From assembly GCA_002701555.1 (NCBI GenBank), contig NZVS01000079.1:1-24096 (forward strand): a DNA stretch of 24,096 nucleotides. Direction: 5' to 3'. Each line of letters starts with the position of its first letter. Position 1 is the stretch's first letter. Positions 8,546 to 16,377 of the stretch are shown here, piece after piece. A program made the position numbers and the translations under genes. This stretch comes from Alphaproteobacteria bacterium (lineage in GTDB: Bacteria > Pseudomonadota > Alphaproteobacteria > Micavibrionales > Micavibrionaceae). Below the pieces are notes generated by a model, which was not told the origin of the DNA, did no database searches, and worked only from the letters and a program-made list of their open reading frames with translations.

Positions 8546-10177
8546 CTAGCCCATAGGAGGGATGAATATCATTTCTCCGGTTTTTGGGGCAGGTTTGGTA
8601 TCCGTAAAGGGCGAGTCACTTCCATCAAAAGCATCAATTGCACAAGACAACTCGTAATCTAATGGCGTTCCAGCAGCTTTGTAGTCAGCCGCGTCCTGAA
8701 AATCAGCATAAATATCTACGGACGGAGAACAGATTGTATCGGTTTCAACTTCATCCACTCCGGTAGCAGGATTTGGGATAAAGTTTTCTATATCGGATTC
8801 ACTCACCCTTACAGGTCTTTTGCCACCCGGCCCGTCAACGCGTACATTGGGCGTAACACCAGTACCTTGTATAGAATCACCAGAGGCGGTCATATAGTGC
8901 GCAATTGTGACGTTCAGATATCCCCCGTTTGGTAAAGGAGTACCAGTTTGTACCGTTCCTTTACCAAAAGTTTGGTTTCCGACAACCCTTGCGCGGTTGT
9001 TATCCTGTAAAGATCCGCTAACCAGTTCTGACGCCGATGCGGAATATGTGTTTGTCAGGACTACAAGTGGCGCCCCATCAAGTATATCGCCCGGCGTGGC
9101 TCTTGTAGTTGTTGTGCGGACCTTATTCTGTTCATGTAAGATTGTACCTTCTTCCAAAAACATATCTGCTATTTGTACAGCTTCATTCAAATAACCCCCT
9201 GGATTGAACCTAAGGTCCAAAACAAAACCATTCAAACCCGGATTTTCATTTTTGAGAGTATTGATTGCCGCGCGGAGCTGGGCTGCAGACCCATTCCCAA
9301 AATGGCTTAAGCTGACATAGCCAATATTTGAGGATTGGATAACGCGGCTTTCTACCATTGGAAACGTTACAGAAGCTCGGGTTACGGCCACATCGAAAGG
9401 TGCTTGACCCTCACGCTCTACAGTTAAATTAACATCAGATCCTGCCACACCAGTAACCAGATCAACAATCTCACTGGTATTTTTTTCAAGTATAGGTATT
9501 CCGTCAACATGGGTAATAATATCCCCTCTGCGCAATCCCGCCCTTCCCGCAGGGCCATCTTCCAAAACTTTATCAAGTCGTATATTTCCCGCTGGTGCGT
9601 CTCCCTCTTCACCATTTTGTGAATAGGCTTCCAACTCACGTAAATCAATATCTTTGCGCATTTGCACGCCAATACCGACAATCTGGTTATTCATCCTATC
9701 TTGCATTTCTTTAATTTGCTCAGTATTCAGATAATCGGTATGTGGGTCGAAATGATTGGAAATTTCGTCAATCGCTCCCTCGAGTGCTTTCGACAGGTCG
9801 GCCTCCCCATGCCCGTATCTGGCGGCGAGATTAGGCAAACTAATAAGAAGCATCCCGACTTGTTCTACGGACATATTTTCGCGTATATTAAGATCCATAC
9901 CAAGCTCGCGCTCAATATATTGCAATCCCCTGACATTCAAATCTGAAACATCAGGCTCTGCCAAAGCGGCCTCATCCGCTATCTTCAAAACAACAAGATA
10001 CGAAAAAATCTGTGATTGATAGGGCGTCATCAGAACTATGCTTGCTTCCTGCATATCTTCCTCGACATCTTGCTGTGTGATATTCCTTAGATCGAAATCG
10101 TTAGGATCCGAAGCCATTGCTGGCGTTGCCATTCCAAGTGCTGCGGCACTTAGTGTACTAAATACTGCCTTAAACAT
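8546..10177 (-). CDS. S41 family C-terminal processing peptidase, exported (paralogue 2)
   Basis: The 543-aa protein has the same order as its neighbour: signal peptide (1-22, TPAMA before SDP), N-terminal helical region with FDPHTDYL, PDZ (about 195-260, with GPAGRAGLRRGDIITHVDG) and S41 core. Catalytic residues are S381 in YSASASE, D392, K406 in FGKG and Q410. The C-terminal pair C483 and C512 mirrors C469/C497 of paralogue 1. Shared phrases in the N-terminal region (GLQYI/ALQYI, ENMS, SLP, a late I..HFDPHTDY) show duplication, not chance pairing. The ATG at 10177 has a GCAGGGA site like that of paralogue 1. It is first in the minus-strand order and probably co-transcribed with paralogue 1. 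Confidence 0.93.
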   Translation of the reverse strand: MFKAVFSTLSAAALGMATPAMASDPNDFDLRNITQQDVEEDMQEASIVLMTPYQSQIFSYLVVLKIADEAALAEPDVSDLNVRGLQYIERELGMDLNIRENMSVEQVGMLLISLPNLAARYGHGEADLSKALEGAIDEISNHFDPHTDYLNTEQIKEMQDRMNNQIVGIGVQMRKDIDLRELEAYSQNGEEGDAPAGNIRLDKVLEDGPAGRAGLRRGDIITHVDGIPILEKNTSEIVDLVTGVAGSDVNLTVEREGQAPFDVAVTRASVTFPMVESRVIQSSNIGYVSLSHFGNGSAAQLRAAINTLKNENPGLNGFVLDLRFNPGGYLNEAVQIADMFLEEGTILHEQNKVRTTTTRATPGDILDGAPLVVLTNTYSASASELVSGSLQDNNRARVVGNQTFGKGTVQTGTPLPNGGYLNVTIAHYMTASGDSIQGTGVTPNVRVDGPGGKRPVRVSESDIENFIPNPATGVDEVETDTICSPSVDIYADFQDAADYKAAGTPLDYELSCAIDAFDGSDSPFTDTKPAPKTGEMIFIPPMG

Positions 10178-10298
10178 TATTTTCCCTGCTCTCTATATTT
10201 TTATATTCTTATATTTTTATGAAGAGAACTTAAGCATATAATTATATGTCAATCAATAAAAATATTACTTTATTGGGGTATTTTTGAAATATTATTTC

Positions 10299-10886
10299 TT
10301 AGGAATAGTCAGTTTTATTTAACCCAAAAAGTATGTGATCCTGACGGCGTCCGTCTATCTCTACGTATTGACGTGCAAAGCCTTCCTTCTCAAAACCTTT
10401 GCTTTTCAAAAGCTGTATACTTTTTTCGTTTTTTTCCAAAGTAGCGGCATTTAAACGCTCCAGATTTAAAATATAGAAACTGAAAAAAATAATAGCAGAC
10501 ATGGCCTCGCTCATTAATCCCTGTCCTTGCATATTTTCGGAAATCCAATATCCAAGCGAAGCGAATTGGGCCGCACCACGATTTATACCGTTTATGTTTA
10601 TCCCACCAATTATATTCTGGGAGCCTTTTTCAATTAAAAGAAATGAATATGCCAATCCGTTAACCCATTCTTTTTCCTGTCTGTTAACCCGCCTTGAAAA
10701 AACACGTCTCGTATTCCAGTTGTCACTCCATTCAGGCTCAAAAGGCTTTAAATATTCTTTATTAGCGGATCGTATGTCATGCCATTTTTTAAAATCCGTT
10801 TTCCTGGGGGCGCGCATTAATAGTCGCTCTGTTTTTACCAAGGTATACTTAAAGGATGGAAACCCTTCTACTTCCGGCCTGATCAT
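10299..10886 (-). CDS. RimJ/RimL-type GNAT acetyltransferase
   Basis: Starting at ATG 10886 the product is 195 aa. The opening TERLLMRAPRKTDFKKW is the typical beginning of the RimJ/RimL subgroup of GNAT enzymes, GYWISENMQGQGLMSEAM is motif A with the Q-x-x-G-x-G/A-type loop, and LNAATLEKNEKSIQLLKSKGF is the classic motif B. RimJ and RimL acetylate ribosomal protein N termini, but many members act on other substrates, so the target is open. The start overlaps the stop of the M16 peptidase as ATGA, which fixes the start and implies coupled translation. A TTG 15 bases upstream lies inside the M16 gene and is not needed. Confidence 0.9.
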   Translation of the reverse strand: MIRPEVEGFPSFKYTLVKTERLLMRAPRKTDFKKWHDIRSANKEYLKPFEPEWSDNWNTRRVFSRRVNRQEKEWVNGLAYSFLLIEKGSQNIIGGININGINRGAAQFASLGYWISENMQGQGLMSEAMSAIIFFSFYILNLERLNAATLEKNEKSIQLLKSKGFEKEGFARQYVEIDGRRQDHILFGLNKTDYS

Positions 10887-12139
10887 GCGAAACGTCCGCA
10901 AATATTATCGTAAGGCTCAAGCGGGCTGACTGGGCCAAGTGCTGTTACGGTTGGTTTTTGCCGGAAAACACGAGCTGCAACGCGCTTAATATCTTCAACG
11001 GTAACTTTTTCCAATTTTTCTATTTGTGCGAAAATATCAAGAGGTTTTTGGTATTGCAGATAATGTCGCGCAATCATATTTGCTCGCTTATAAGGGGACT
11101 CACGTGACATCAATATACCAGCGCGAATTTGCATCTTTGCGCGCCTCAACTCCTCTTCAGTAATCGTTATTTTCGTTTTATGTAACTCCTCGCACAAGAC
11201 TGGCAAAAGCTCGGTCAGAGACCCCTCGCCCGTTCCGGCATAAACACCGAATAATCCGGTATCTGAGTAGCCCTGATTAAAAGCATAGACAGAATAGACC
11301 AGACCACGATTTTCGCGTATTTCCAAGAAGAGCCGTGAAGACATACCACCACCAAGCAATACCGCTAAAAGTCTCGCCGCAAAGTAATCATCATCTGTGA
11401 AAGAAATGCCCTCAAAGCAAAGCACAAGATGGGCTTGCTCCAAATCCCTGACCTCATAATGATGGCCGCCGCTGTACTCCGGGGCTTCATTAACAAGAGT
11501 ACTTTGTTGCGGAAGCTTGGAAAAACTGTGTTCAATATCTTCTACAAGCTTACAGTGATCAACATTTCCACTGGCAATAAAAGCCATTTTATCAGTTCCG
11601 TATTGGCGTCTGACATAAGATTCCATATCCTGTCTTTCTAACATCCCAAGCACTTCTTTCGTGCCAAGTATAGGTGCACCGAAGCTTTGGTTCGGATAGG
11701 CTACTTCCTGCATAAGGTCAAAAACATGCTCATCAGGGGTATCCATATACATGCCGATTTCCTGACCTATCACTTCACGCTCTTTTTTGATTTCTGCATC
11801 CGGGAAAATCGAATTTTGGACCATATCAGAAATCATATCCGTACCAAACGTGACATCATCCTTAAGTAAGTGCATGTAATAAGCCGTACGTTCGCGTGAT
11901 GTATAGGCATTCAGATCCGCACCCCGATCTTCACTTTCAACTGAAATCTGTTCTGCTGTACGCTTCTTAGTGCCTTTGAACAACATGTGTTCGACCATAT
12001 GTGCAATACCGTTTTGGTGCATGTTTTCATGCCGCGTACCACAGCCAATCCACAACCCCATGGCTGCAGTCTCAATATGCGGCATCTCGTCCGTTATAAC
12101 GGTCAGGCCATTAGATGTTTTGGAAATCTGGACACTCAT
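10883..12139 (-). CDS. M16 family zinc metallopeptidase (processing-peptidase type)
   Basis: This 418-aa protein is the short M16B form related to the beta subunit of mitochondrial processing peptidase. The inverted zinc motif is H47-M-V-E50-H51, with the third ligand E127 exactly 76 residues further, as in the family. The fixed phrases NAYTSRERTAYYM and GLVYSVYAF (the R/Y substrate-binding region) are present, so it is a catalytically complete subunit. No signal peptide is visible. Bacterial members are proposed to be the ancestor of mitochondrial presequence peptidase; the real substrate is unknown. It is followed by the overlapping RimJ-type gene and preceded by the M32 carboxypeptidase 40 bases upstream. 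Confidence 0.93.
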   Translation of the reverse strand: MSVQISKTSNGLTVITDEMPHIETAAMGLWIGCGTRHENMHQNGIAHMVEHMLFKGTKKRTAEQISVESEDRGADLNAYTSRERTAYYMHLLKDDVTFGTDMISDMVQNSIFPDAEIKKEREVIGQEIGMYMDTPDEHVFDLMQEVAYPNQSFGAPILGTKEVLGMLERQDMESYVRRQYGTDKMAFIASGNVDHCKLVEDIEHSFSKLPQQSTLVNEAPEYSGGHHYEVRDLEQAHLVLCFEGISFTDDDYFAARLLAVLLGGGMSSRLFLEIRENRGLVYSVYAFNQGYSDTGLFGVYAGTGEGSLTELLPVLCEELHKTKITITEEELRRAKMQIRAGILMSRESPYKRANMIARHYLQYQKPLDIFAQIEKLEKVTVEDIKRVAARVFRQKPTVTALGPVSPLEPYDNICGRFA

Positions 12140-12179
12140 ATCTTTTTAAATCCTTTTTGTCTTATATAAGGATTTAGTT

Positions 12180-13733
12180 TTAGTCGCTTAGATATCTATT
12201 CTCAAGGTGGGAAATTAAAAAATCCGGCGAAGCTTTATACCCGGTCACATCCTTGAGAAGGGCTTCGGCGGGCATAAGACTACCTTTGCTGTAAATATTT
12301 TTATGAAGCCAGTATTGTACCTGCCTGAAGTCACCCCGTTCGATCTTACCAAAAATCTGGGGAATATCGGTGCGCATTCTTTCGAATATTTGTGCTGCAA
12401 CCATATGACCTAATGTATATGATTGAAAATAACCGAATTTACCAACAAACCAGTGGACATCCTGCAACACCCCTTCGGCATGGTTTTGCGGCATAATGCC
12501 TAATTTGTTATGCATCCATTCTGTCCAGTAAGCAGGAATATCTTCGACCTCGATCTTGCCTTCTATCAGGTCGCATTCAATCTGGAACCTCAAAAAGATA
12601 TGAAAGAAATATGTGACCTCATCAGCTTGCCTTCTGTTTAACGTCGGCCTGACATTGGTCTTAATCCGGTACAGATTTTCAGCCGTCAGTGCAGGATCAC
12701 GTATAGTGTGGAATAATCCCTCTAGACGCGGCGCCAAAAACCTGAAGAATTCAGGTGTTCGACCCAAAATCATTTCTACGAAAAGAGCCTGGCTTTCATG
12801 CATCATGGTTCCAAGGTCTTGTGCCACTGGCTGATAAGCCCACTCCCCCTTTGCCGGAAGTCCTTGCGTGTAAAGCCCGTGCCCACCTTCATGAAGGGCA
12901 GATTTCAAAGAATCCAGAAAGTTAGAAGAATCGGCTGTCTTTATTACCAGTCTTGTATCATCGGGCGTGCCGCCTTCTACAGGGCTGTGTGACGTTTCGT
13001 GCAATGACCCTCTGTCAAAGTCAAATCCCAGCATTTCTATCAAGGCACGGTTAAGCCACATTTGCGCCTTGGGGTCAAAACTACCGGTCATTTCAACAAT
13101 TTTGCTACGTTGTGATTGTCTTTCCATGACCAGGGGCAACATTTGCAAAAGTTCGCGGTCAAGCTGGTTGAACCACTTCCAAATTGTTTTCAAATCAAGC
13201 CCGGGTGAATAGTCTTGGACTAGTGCCTCGTAAAGAGTTGCGCTTCCTCGCCATTTGGCTTTTTTCTCAGCCATTTTCCTTGTGAAATCGACAACGCGTT
13301 TTAGGTGTGGGACGCCTGCGCTCCAATCTCCTTTTTTCAAAACTTCCCGGTGGAGGCGGCGACCCTCATTGGCAATACGCGCGGACTCTTCCATCGTTTC
13401 TGGCGTTTGAATGGAATGGGAACGGAAAATATCGACCATGCCTTGCAAATTTGCGCGATCCCATTCATCCCATAAACCACCATGCGCCTCAACATGGTCT
13501 TGCGCTTCTTCCAGTTCTCTTTGAGCATCACAGCATACAATGTCGTTATGAATACGTTTGTGCAAGTATGAGATTTGGTCCAACCTGTTCATGTAAGCGC
13601 CTTCAGGCATGGCGGTTAGAAAGTCCCTGCTGATAATTTCAGCAATTGCAGCCAATCGCCCTACATTGCGGTGTCGTTCCATCAATGATCTGTAAGCGTG
13701 GCAAGGATGCTGGGTTGGGACTTCGGCTGACAT
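12180..13733 (-). CDS. M32 family carboxypeptidase (Taq-type thermostable carboxypeptidase family)
   Basis: The 517-aa length fits family M32, zinc metallocarboxypeptidases that remove C-terminal residues from peptides in the cytoplasm. The zinc site is H281-E-G-G-H285, with the third ligand E313 in MHESQALFVE. The family phrases DTRLVIK, LYTQGLP, NVRPTLNRRQADEVTYFFHIFLRF and YFQSYTLGHMVAAQIF are visible. No signal peptide is present. It reads on the minus strand upstream of the M16 gene with a 40-base gap, so peptide breakdown genes are clustered here. Divergent from it is the RNase H-fold gene. Confidence 0.95.
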   Translation of the reverse strand: MSAEVPTQHPCHAYRSLMERHRNVGRLAAIAEIISRDFLTAMPEGAYMNRLDQISYLHKRIHNDIVCCDAQRELEEAQDHVEAHGGLWDEWDRANLQGMVDIFRSHSIQTPETMEESARIANEGRRLHREVLKKGDWSAGVPHLKRVVDFTRKMAEKKAKWRGSATLYEALVQDYSPGLDLKTIWKWFNQLDRELLQMLPLVMERQSQRSKIVEMTGSFDPKAQMWLNRALIEMLGFDFDRGSLHETSHSPVEGGTPDDTRLVIKTADSSNFLDSLKSALHEGGHGLYTQGLPAKGEWAYQPVAQDLGTMMHESQALFVEMILGRTPEFFRFLAPRLEGLFHTIRDPALTAENLYRIKTNVRPTLNRRQADEVTYFFHIFLRFQIECDLIEGKIEVEDIPAYWTEWMHNKLGIMPQNHAEGVLQDVHWFVGKFGYFQSYTLGHMVAAQIFERMRTDIPQIFGKIERGDFRQVQYWLHKNIYSKGSLMPAEALLKDVTGYKASPDFLISHLENRYLSD

Positions 13734-13744
13734 AGAATGCTTTT

Positions 13745-13773
13745 TTTAATGAAGTTATTAGATTCTTTATAAT
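13745..13773 (+). promoter_or_regulatory. Probable sigma-70-type promoter of the RNase H-fold gene
   Basis: A perfect -10 TATAAT (13768-13773) lies 17 bases after a poor -35 TTTAAT (13745-13750). Transcription would start near 13780, giving a leader of about 44 bases that contains the GAGAGGAG Shine-Dalgarno of the next gene. The region is the only gap between this gene and the divergent M32 gene. The -10 is convincing, the -35 weak. Confidence 0.5.
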
Positions 13774-13823
13774 ATACTATGTGACAGGTGAGATCAGAAG
13801 TCCACTATTTGAGAGGAGAAATC

Positions 13824-14399
13824 ATGGCCAAAGGTCCAAAAACACGAATTAGCAAACGCCAGCAAGCTGCAAATAAAAAGGCGGGCCTTATAGAGCTTTG
13901 GACAGATGGATCATTTTTTGACCAGACGGGTGCGGCAGGCGGTGCAGGCATATACACAAATTCAGACGGAAAACGCCCCTCTGTTTTCTGTTGGGCCTTT
14001 AACAACAATGAATTTGATATCTCTTTAAGCGGTGAAGCGGAATTATGGGCCGCGACGATCGCCCTTGAGAATGCTGAGCCGCAGAATATCGGTATGTTGT
14101 ATTCAGATTGTCCGTTTGTGCATTCTCGTATTAATGACATACGTGCAGGTACACTCAACCGTCGAAGATATAATAGTGAGTTATATGAAAGATTGGAAAA
14201 AGCACTTTCGCGCCAGCCGCAAATGGCAACAAAATGGGTGAAGCGCGATGTGCGTTTCCTGCCCATAGCCAATGCTTTTGCGCAAAGTGCCGCGCAAGAG
14301 GATATTGATGCCATGTCCACACAAATGCGCCGTTTCAGGATTGAGACAGAATCCTACTATGAGGCCAGTACTGGTAAAATAATGCGCCTCAGTATTTAA
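13824..14399 (+). CDS. RNase H-fold protein (RNase HI-like)
   Basis: ATG 13824 is chosen because GAGAGGAG stands 6 bases before it; the GTG 36 bases upstream is unnecessary. The 191-aa product has a basic N-terminal tail (1-20) and then an RNase HI-like domain. D28 in ELWTDGS, E73 in GEAELWAA and D95 in LYSDC match E. coli D10, E48 and D70, with closely matching spacing. The fourth acidic position (D134, in N.ADALA) is N150 here, in IANAFAQSAA. In E. coli RNase HI the first three are essential while D134 tolerates some changes, so activity on RNA-DNA hybrids may survive. The usual HSG loop before that position is absent, so a specialised or substrate-shifted member is possible. Confidence 0.75.
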   Translation: MAKGPKTRISKRQQAANKKAGLIELWTDGSFFDQTGAAGGAGIYTNSDGKRPSVFCWAFNNNEFDISLSGEAELWAATIALENAEPQNIGMLYSDCPFVHSRINDIRAGTLNRRRYNSELYERLEKALSRQPQMATKWVKRDVRFLPIANAFAQSAAQEDIDAMSTQMRRFRIETESYYEASTGKIMRLSI

Positions 14400-14414
14400 T
14401 AAATTTAAAAAAGA

Positions 14415-14446
14415 AACCCTGCCGGCCTTTAAGCCACAGCAGGGTT
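14415..14446 (-). terminator. Intrinsic terminator of the minus-strand 13-aa ORF unit
   Basis: AACCCTGC (14415-14422) pairs with GCAGGGTT (14439-14446) as a perfect 8-bp GC-rich stem, with an inner GGC/GCC that can extend it. Read on the minus strand the stem is followed at once by TCTTTTTTAAATTT, a proper U-tract. On the plus strand the base of the stem is followed only by CTTGG, so it is a poor terminator for the RNase H-fold gene, though it may serve both. Confidence 0.75.
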
Positions 14447-14477
14447 CTTGGTTAAGCACCTTTTTCGAAAAAAGTCC

Positions 14478-14495
14478 TCAAATCAAATGATTTGA
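14478..14495 (-). other. AT-rich hairpin after the 13-aa ORF
   Basis: TCAAATC and GATTTGA form a 7-bp stem with the loop AAAT, just beyond the stop codon of the small ORF. It is followed on the minus strand by GGAC and a run of six T, so it might be a first, weak terminator ahead of the GC-rich one or a structural element of the same RNA. Confidence 0.45.
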
Positions 14496-14503
14496 AAAGG
14501 AAA

Positions 14504-14545
14504 TTATTTCTTCTTAGGAGCTGGTTTCTTTTTAGTGTCAGCCAT
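14504..14545 (-). CDS. Possible 13-aa lysine-rich small protein
   Basis: The frame encodes MADTKKKPAPKKK and then TAA: seven of 13 residues are lysine. A textbook Shine-Dalgarno GGAGG (14551-14555, minus strand) stands 5 bases before the ATG, one of the best in this window, where many real genes have weak sites. A sigma-70-type promoter, leader hairpins and an intrinsic terminator frame it as a stand-alone unit of about 200 bases. The peptide resembles the Lys-Pro-Ala tails of histone-like proteins but is far too short to be one. It could be a real small basic protein, a leader peptide, or an incidental ORF in a small RNA. I know of no named family for it. Confidence 0.5.
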   Translation of the reverse strand: MADTKKKPAPKKK

Positions 14546-14564
14546 GGTGGCCTCCATAAATTTT

Positions 14565-14608
14565 GCGACCTTGACCGGTCGCGGGGATATCCGGTGAGAT
14601 TTCGGATA
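14565..14608 (-). promoter_or_regulatory. Two tandem hairpins in the leader of the 13-aa ORF
   Basis: GCGACC/GGTCGC (14565-14582, 6 bp, 6-base loop) and TATCCG/CGGATA (14588-14608, 6 bp, 9-base loop) lie 5 bases apart, between the predicted transcription start (about 14610) and the Shine-Dalgarno at 14551-14555. Both stems are perfect. Their position at the 5' end of the transcript suggests a structured RNA or a control element, but no known riboswitch class is recognised. Confidence 0.5.
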
Positions 14609-14616
14609 CATAGATA

Positions 14617-14644
14617 ATGATATGCCTTTTTTTCCAGATTCCAA
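14617..14644 (-). promoter_or_regulatory. Sigma-70-type promoter of the 13-aa ORF unit
   Basis: On the minus strand a -35 TTGGAA (14639-14644) and a -10 TATCAT (14617-14622) are separated by 16 bases. Four of six and five of six bases match the consensus. Transcription would begin near 14610 and run through the two hairpins, the ORF and the terminator at 14415-14446. Confidence 0.5.
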
Positions 14645-14755
14645 TACAAATTTGAGGGCTTTTAAAAAACGCAACAGAATTTCAAGAATAGCGAAATTCG
14701 CACCGCAATATGAGCCATTTCTTTATCATATTAATAATGCTAGAAAAGTCTGGTT

Positions 14756-15955
14756 ATGAGTGAATTTGATGTCATTATAGTGGGTGCCGGGGCGGCAGGT
14801 TTTATGGCGGCGATAGAAGCCGGAAAATGCCGGAAATCCGTCCTTTTGTTGGATCACGCCGAAAAACCTGCACAAAAAATTCGCATTTCCGGTGGAGGGA
14901 GGTGTAATTTTACAAACTTGCATACAGACCCATCGAAATTTATCTCAAAAAACCCTCATTTTTGTAAAAGCGCCCTATCCAGATACACGCAGTATGATTT
15001 TATAAACCTCGTTGATTCCTACGGCATCAAATGGCATGAAAAAAATCCTGAAGATGGCTTGGGCCAATTATTCTGCGATGGCTCCTCACAGGAAATTATA
15101 GACATGCTCATTGCCGAGGCTGATAAGGCAAATGTTGAGGTCCGACTTGGCACAGAAGTAAAAACCGTTGCGAAACATTCATCAGGTTTCACACTTGGTC
15201 TGGAAGATGAAAATTTAAATTGCGCAAAGCTGGTTATTGCAACGGGTGGAAAATCTATCCCTAAAATGGGTGCGACCGGATGGGCTTATGACATAGCACG
15301 GCAATTTGGGCTGGATGTCATATCCCCCGAACCTGCCCTTGTGCCCCTGACCTTTGGCGGTGCAGTTCTTGATATGACCAAGGATCTGACGGGCGTTAGC
15401 CTGAATACAACCATTTCTGCCGGTGGCGTTTCTTTCAAAGAAGGTATGGTATTCACCCATCGGGGTTTAAGTGGGCCGTCTATCCTACAAATCTCATCTT
15501 ACTGGAACGAGGGGCAATCTATCACGGTGAATATGGCACCAAACGAGAATATGTTTGATTGGCTACGCAACGAGCGGCAAGACAACCCCAAACAAAGCCT
15601 GTCGCGCGTGCTCGGCAAACAAATTCCGGCGCGGCTTTGTGAGAAACTGTTTCCGGCGAAAGATTTGCTTTCCAATATTGCCGATTTTTCAAATGACAGG
15701 TTGGACGAGATCTCCGCTAAAATTTCCGAATGGTCTGTCCTGCCCCAGGGAACAGAAGGATATCGCACCGCCGAGGTCACCAAAGGTGGAATAAATACGG
15801 ACGAGCTCTCTTCTAAAACCATGGAATGCAAAAAAGTGCCCGGGCTTTATTTTATTGGAGAGGCCGTCGATGTCACCGGATGGTTGGGCGGGTATAATTT
15901 TCAATGGGCATGGTCATCCGGTTGGGCAGCGGGACAGGCCGTTTGCCAAAAATGA
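14756..15955 (+). CDS. HI0933/YhiN family NAD(P)/FAD-dependent oxidoreductase
   Basis: The 399-aa flavoprotein has the N-terminal FAD-binding GAGAAG (10-15) and the diagnostic HI0933-family phrase SGGGRCNFTN (44-53). The middle holds a second family block (VIATGGKSIPKMGATGWAYDIAR) and the C terminus the closing FAD contact with GEAVDVTGWLGGYNFQWAWSSGW. Length and blocks are complete. Family members are called BaiN/RdsA-like or simply putative flavoproteins; a reductase activity is likely but the substrate is unknown. The ATG at 14756 has only a weak AGAAAAG site. It is followed by three small co-directional genes. Confidence 0.93.
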   Translation: MSEFDVIIVGAGAAGFMAAIEAGKCRKSVLLLDHAEKPAQKIRISGGGRCNFTNLHTDPSKFISKNPHFCKSALSRYTQYDFINLVDSYGIKWHEKNPEDGLGQLFCDGSSQEIIDMLIAEADKANVEVRLGTEVKTVAKHSSGFTLGLEDENLNCAKLVIATGGKSIPKMGATGWAYDIARQFGLDVISPEPALVPLTFGGAVLDMTKDLTGVSLNTTISAGGVSFKEGMVFTHRGLSGPSILQISSYWNEGQSITVNMAPNENMFDWLRNERQDNPKQSLSRVLGKQIPARLCEKLFPAKDLLSNIADFSNDRLDEISAKISEWSVLPQGTEGYRTAEVTKGGINTDELSSKTMECKKVPGLYFIGEAVDVTGWLGGYNFQWAWSSGWAAGQAVCQK

Positions 15956-16016
15956 AAAGCTGTGCTCTAATAACTTAGGCATTGATTCATTTACAAAAAT
16001 TGAGAGATCTTCAGCT

Positions 16017-16361
16017 ATGACATTCAAGCAGGCAATACAGTCAGGTTTTCAAAACTATGTCACATTTTCCGGACGCGCATCACGATCCGAATACTGGTAC
16101 TGGACACTCTTTGTGTTTCTTTGCGCCTTCGTTCTGGCCATTATAGACGGATTTTTGGGAACACCTCTTTATGCCATTTTCACGCTTGGTGTTTTTCTGC
16201 CTAATCTGGCGATCTTAGTCAGGAGATTGCACGACCGCAACAAATCAGGTTGGTGGATACTCCTTTTCCTTATTCCTCTGATCGGTGCGGTTATCCTTCT
16301 TATATGGACGCTCCTTCCCAGTGATAATGGCGCCAATGATTATGGTGTCGAACCTATTTGA
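16017..16361 (+). CDS. DUF805 family membrane protein
   Basis: ATG 16017, with GAGAG upstream, gives 114 aa; longer versions of the frame run into the preceding gene and are not family-like. The opening F.NYVTFSGRASRSEYWYW and the internal LAILVRRLHDRNKSGWW are the signature phrases of DUF805. Three membrane segments are visible (about 28-46, 50-66 and 78-98). The family is widespread, located in the inner membrane, and without an assigned function. It sits 61 bases after the flavoprotein and 16 bases before the TSUP gene. Confidence 0.93.
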   Translation: MTFKQAIQSGFQNYVTFSGRASRSEYWYWTLFVFLCAFVLAIIDGFLGTPLYAIFTLGVFLPNLAILVRRLHDRNKSGWWILLFLIPLIGAVILLIWTLLPSDNGANDYGVEPI

Positions 16362-16377
16362 TATTTCAATATAGCTT

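Noticed and set aside
10245..10255. Perfect TTGACA on the minus strand upstream of S41 paralogue 2
   Set aside because: No acceptable -10 lies 15-19 bases downstream. The gap 10178-10298 is AT-rich with repeated ATAAAAATATA words, and the real promoter cannot be placed.
13805..14320. 171-codon minus-strand ORF opposite the RNase H-fold gene
   Set aside because: The plus strand has a strong Shine-Dalgarno, a -10 box and the ordered D/E/D residues of RNase H; the minus frame shows no motif and is a shadow.
14452..14649. 65-codon minus-strand ORF across the 13-aa ORF region
   Set aside because: It starts at a TTG without a ribosome site, runs through both hairpins and has no motif; the short ORF with GGAGG is the better reading.
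14710..14763. 17-codon hydrophobic ORF just before the HI0933 flavoprotein
   Set aside because: It overlaps the start codon of the real gene but has no Shine-Dalgarno, so a leader peptide is not supported.
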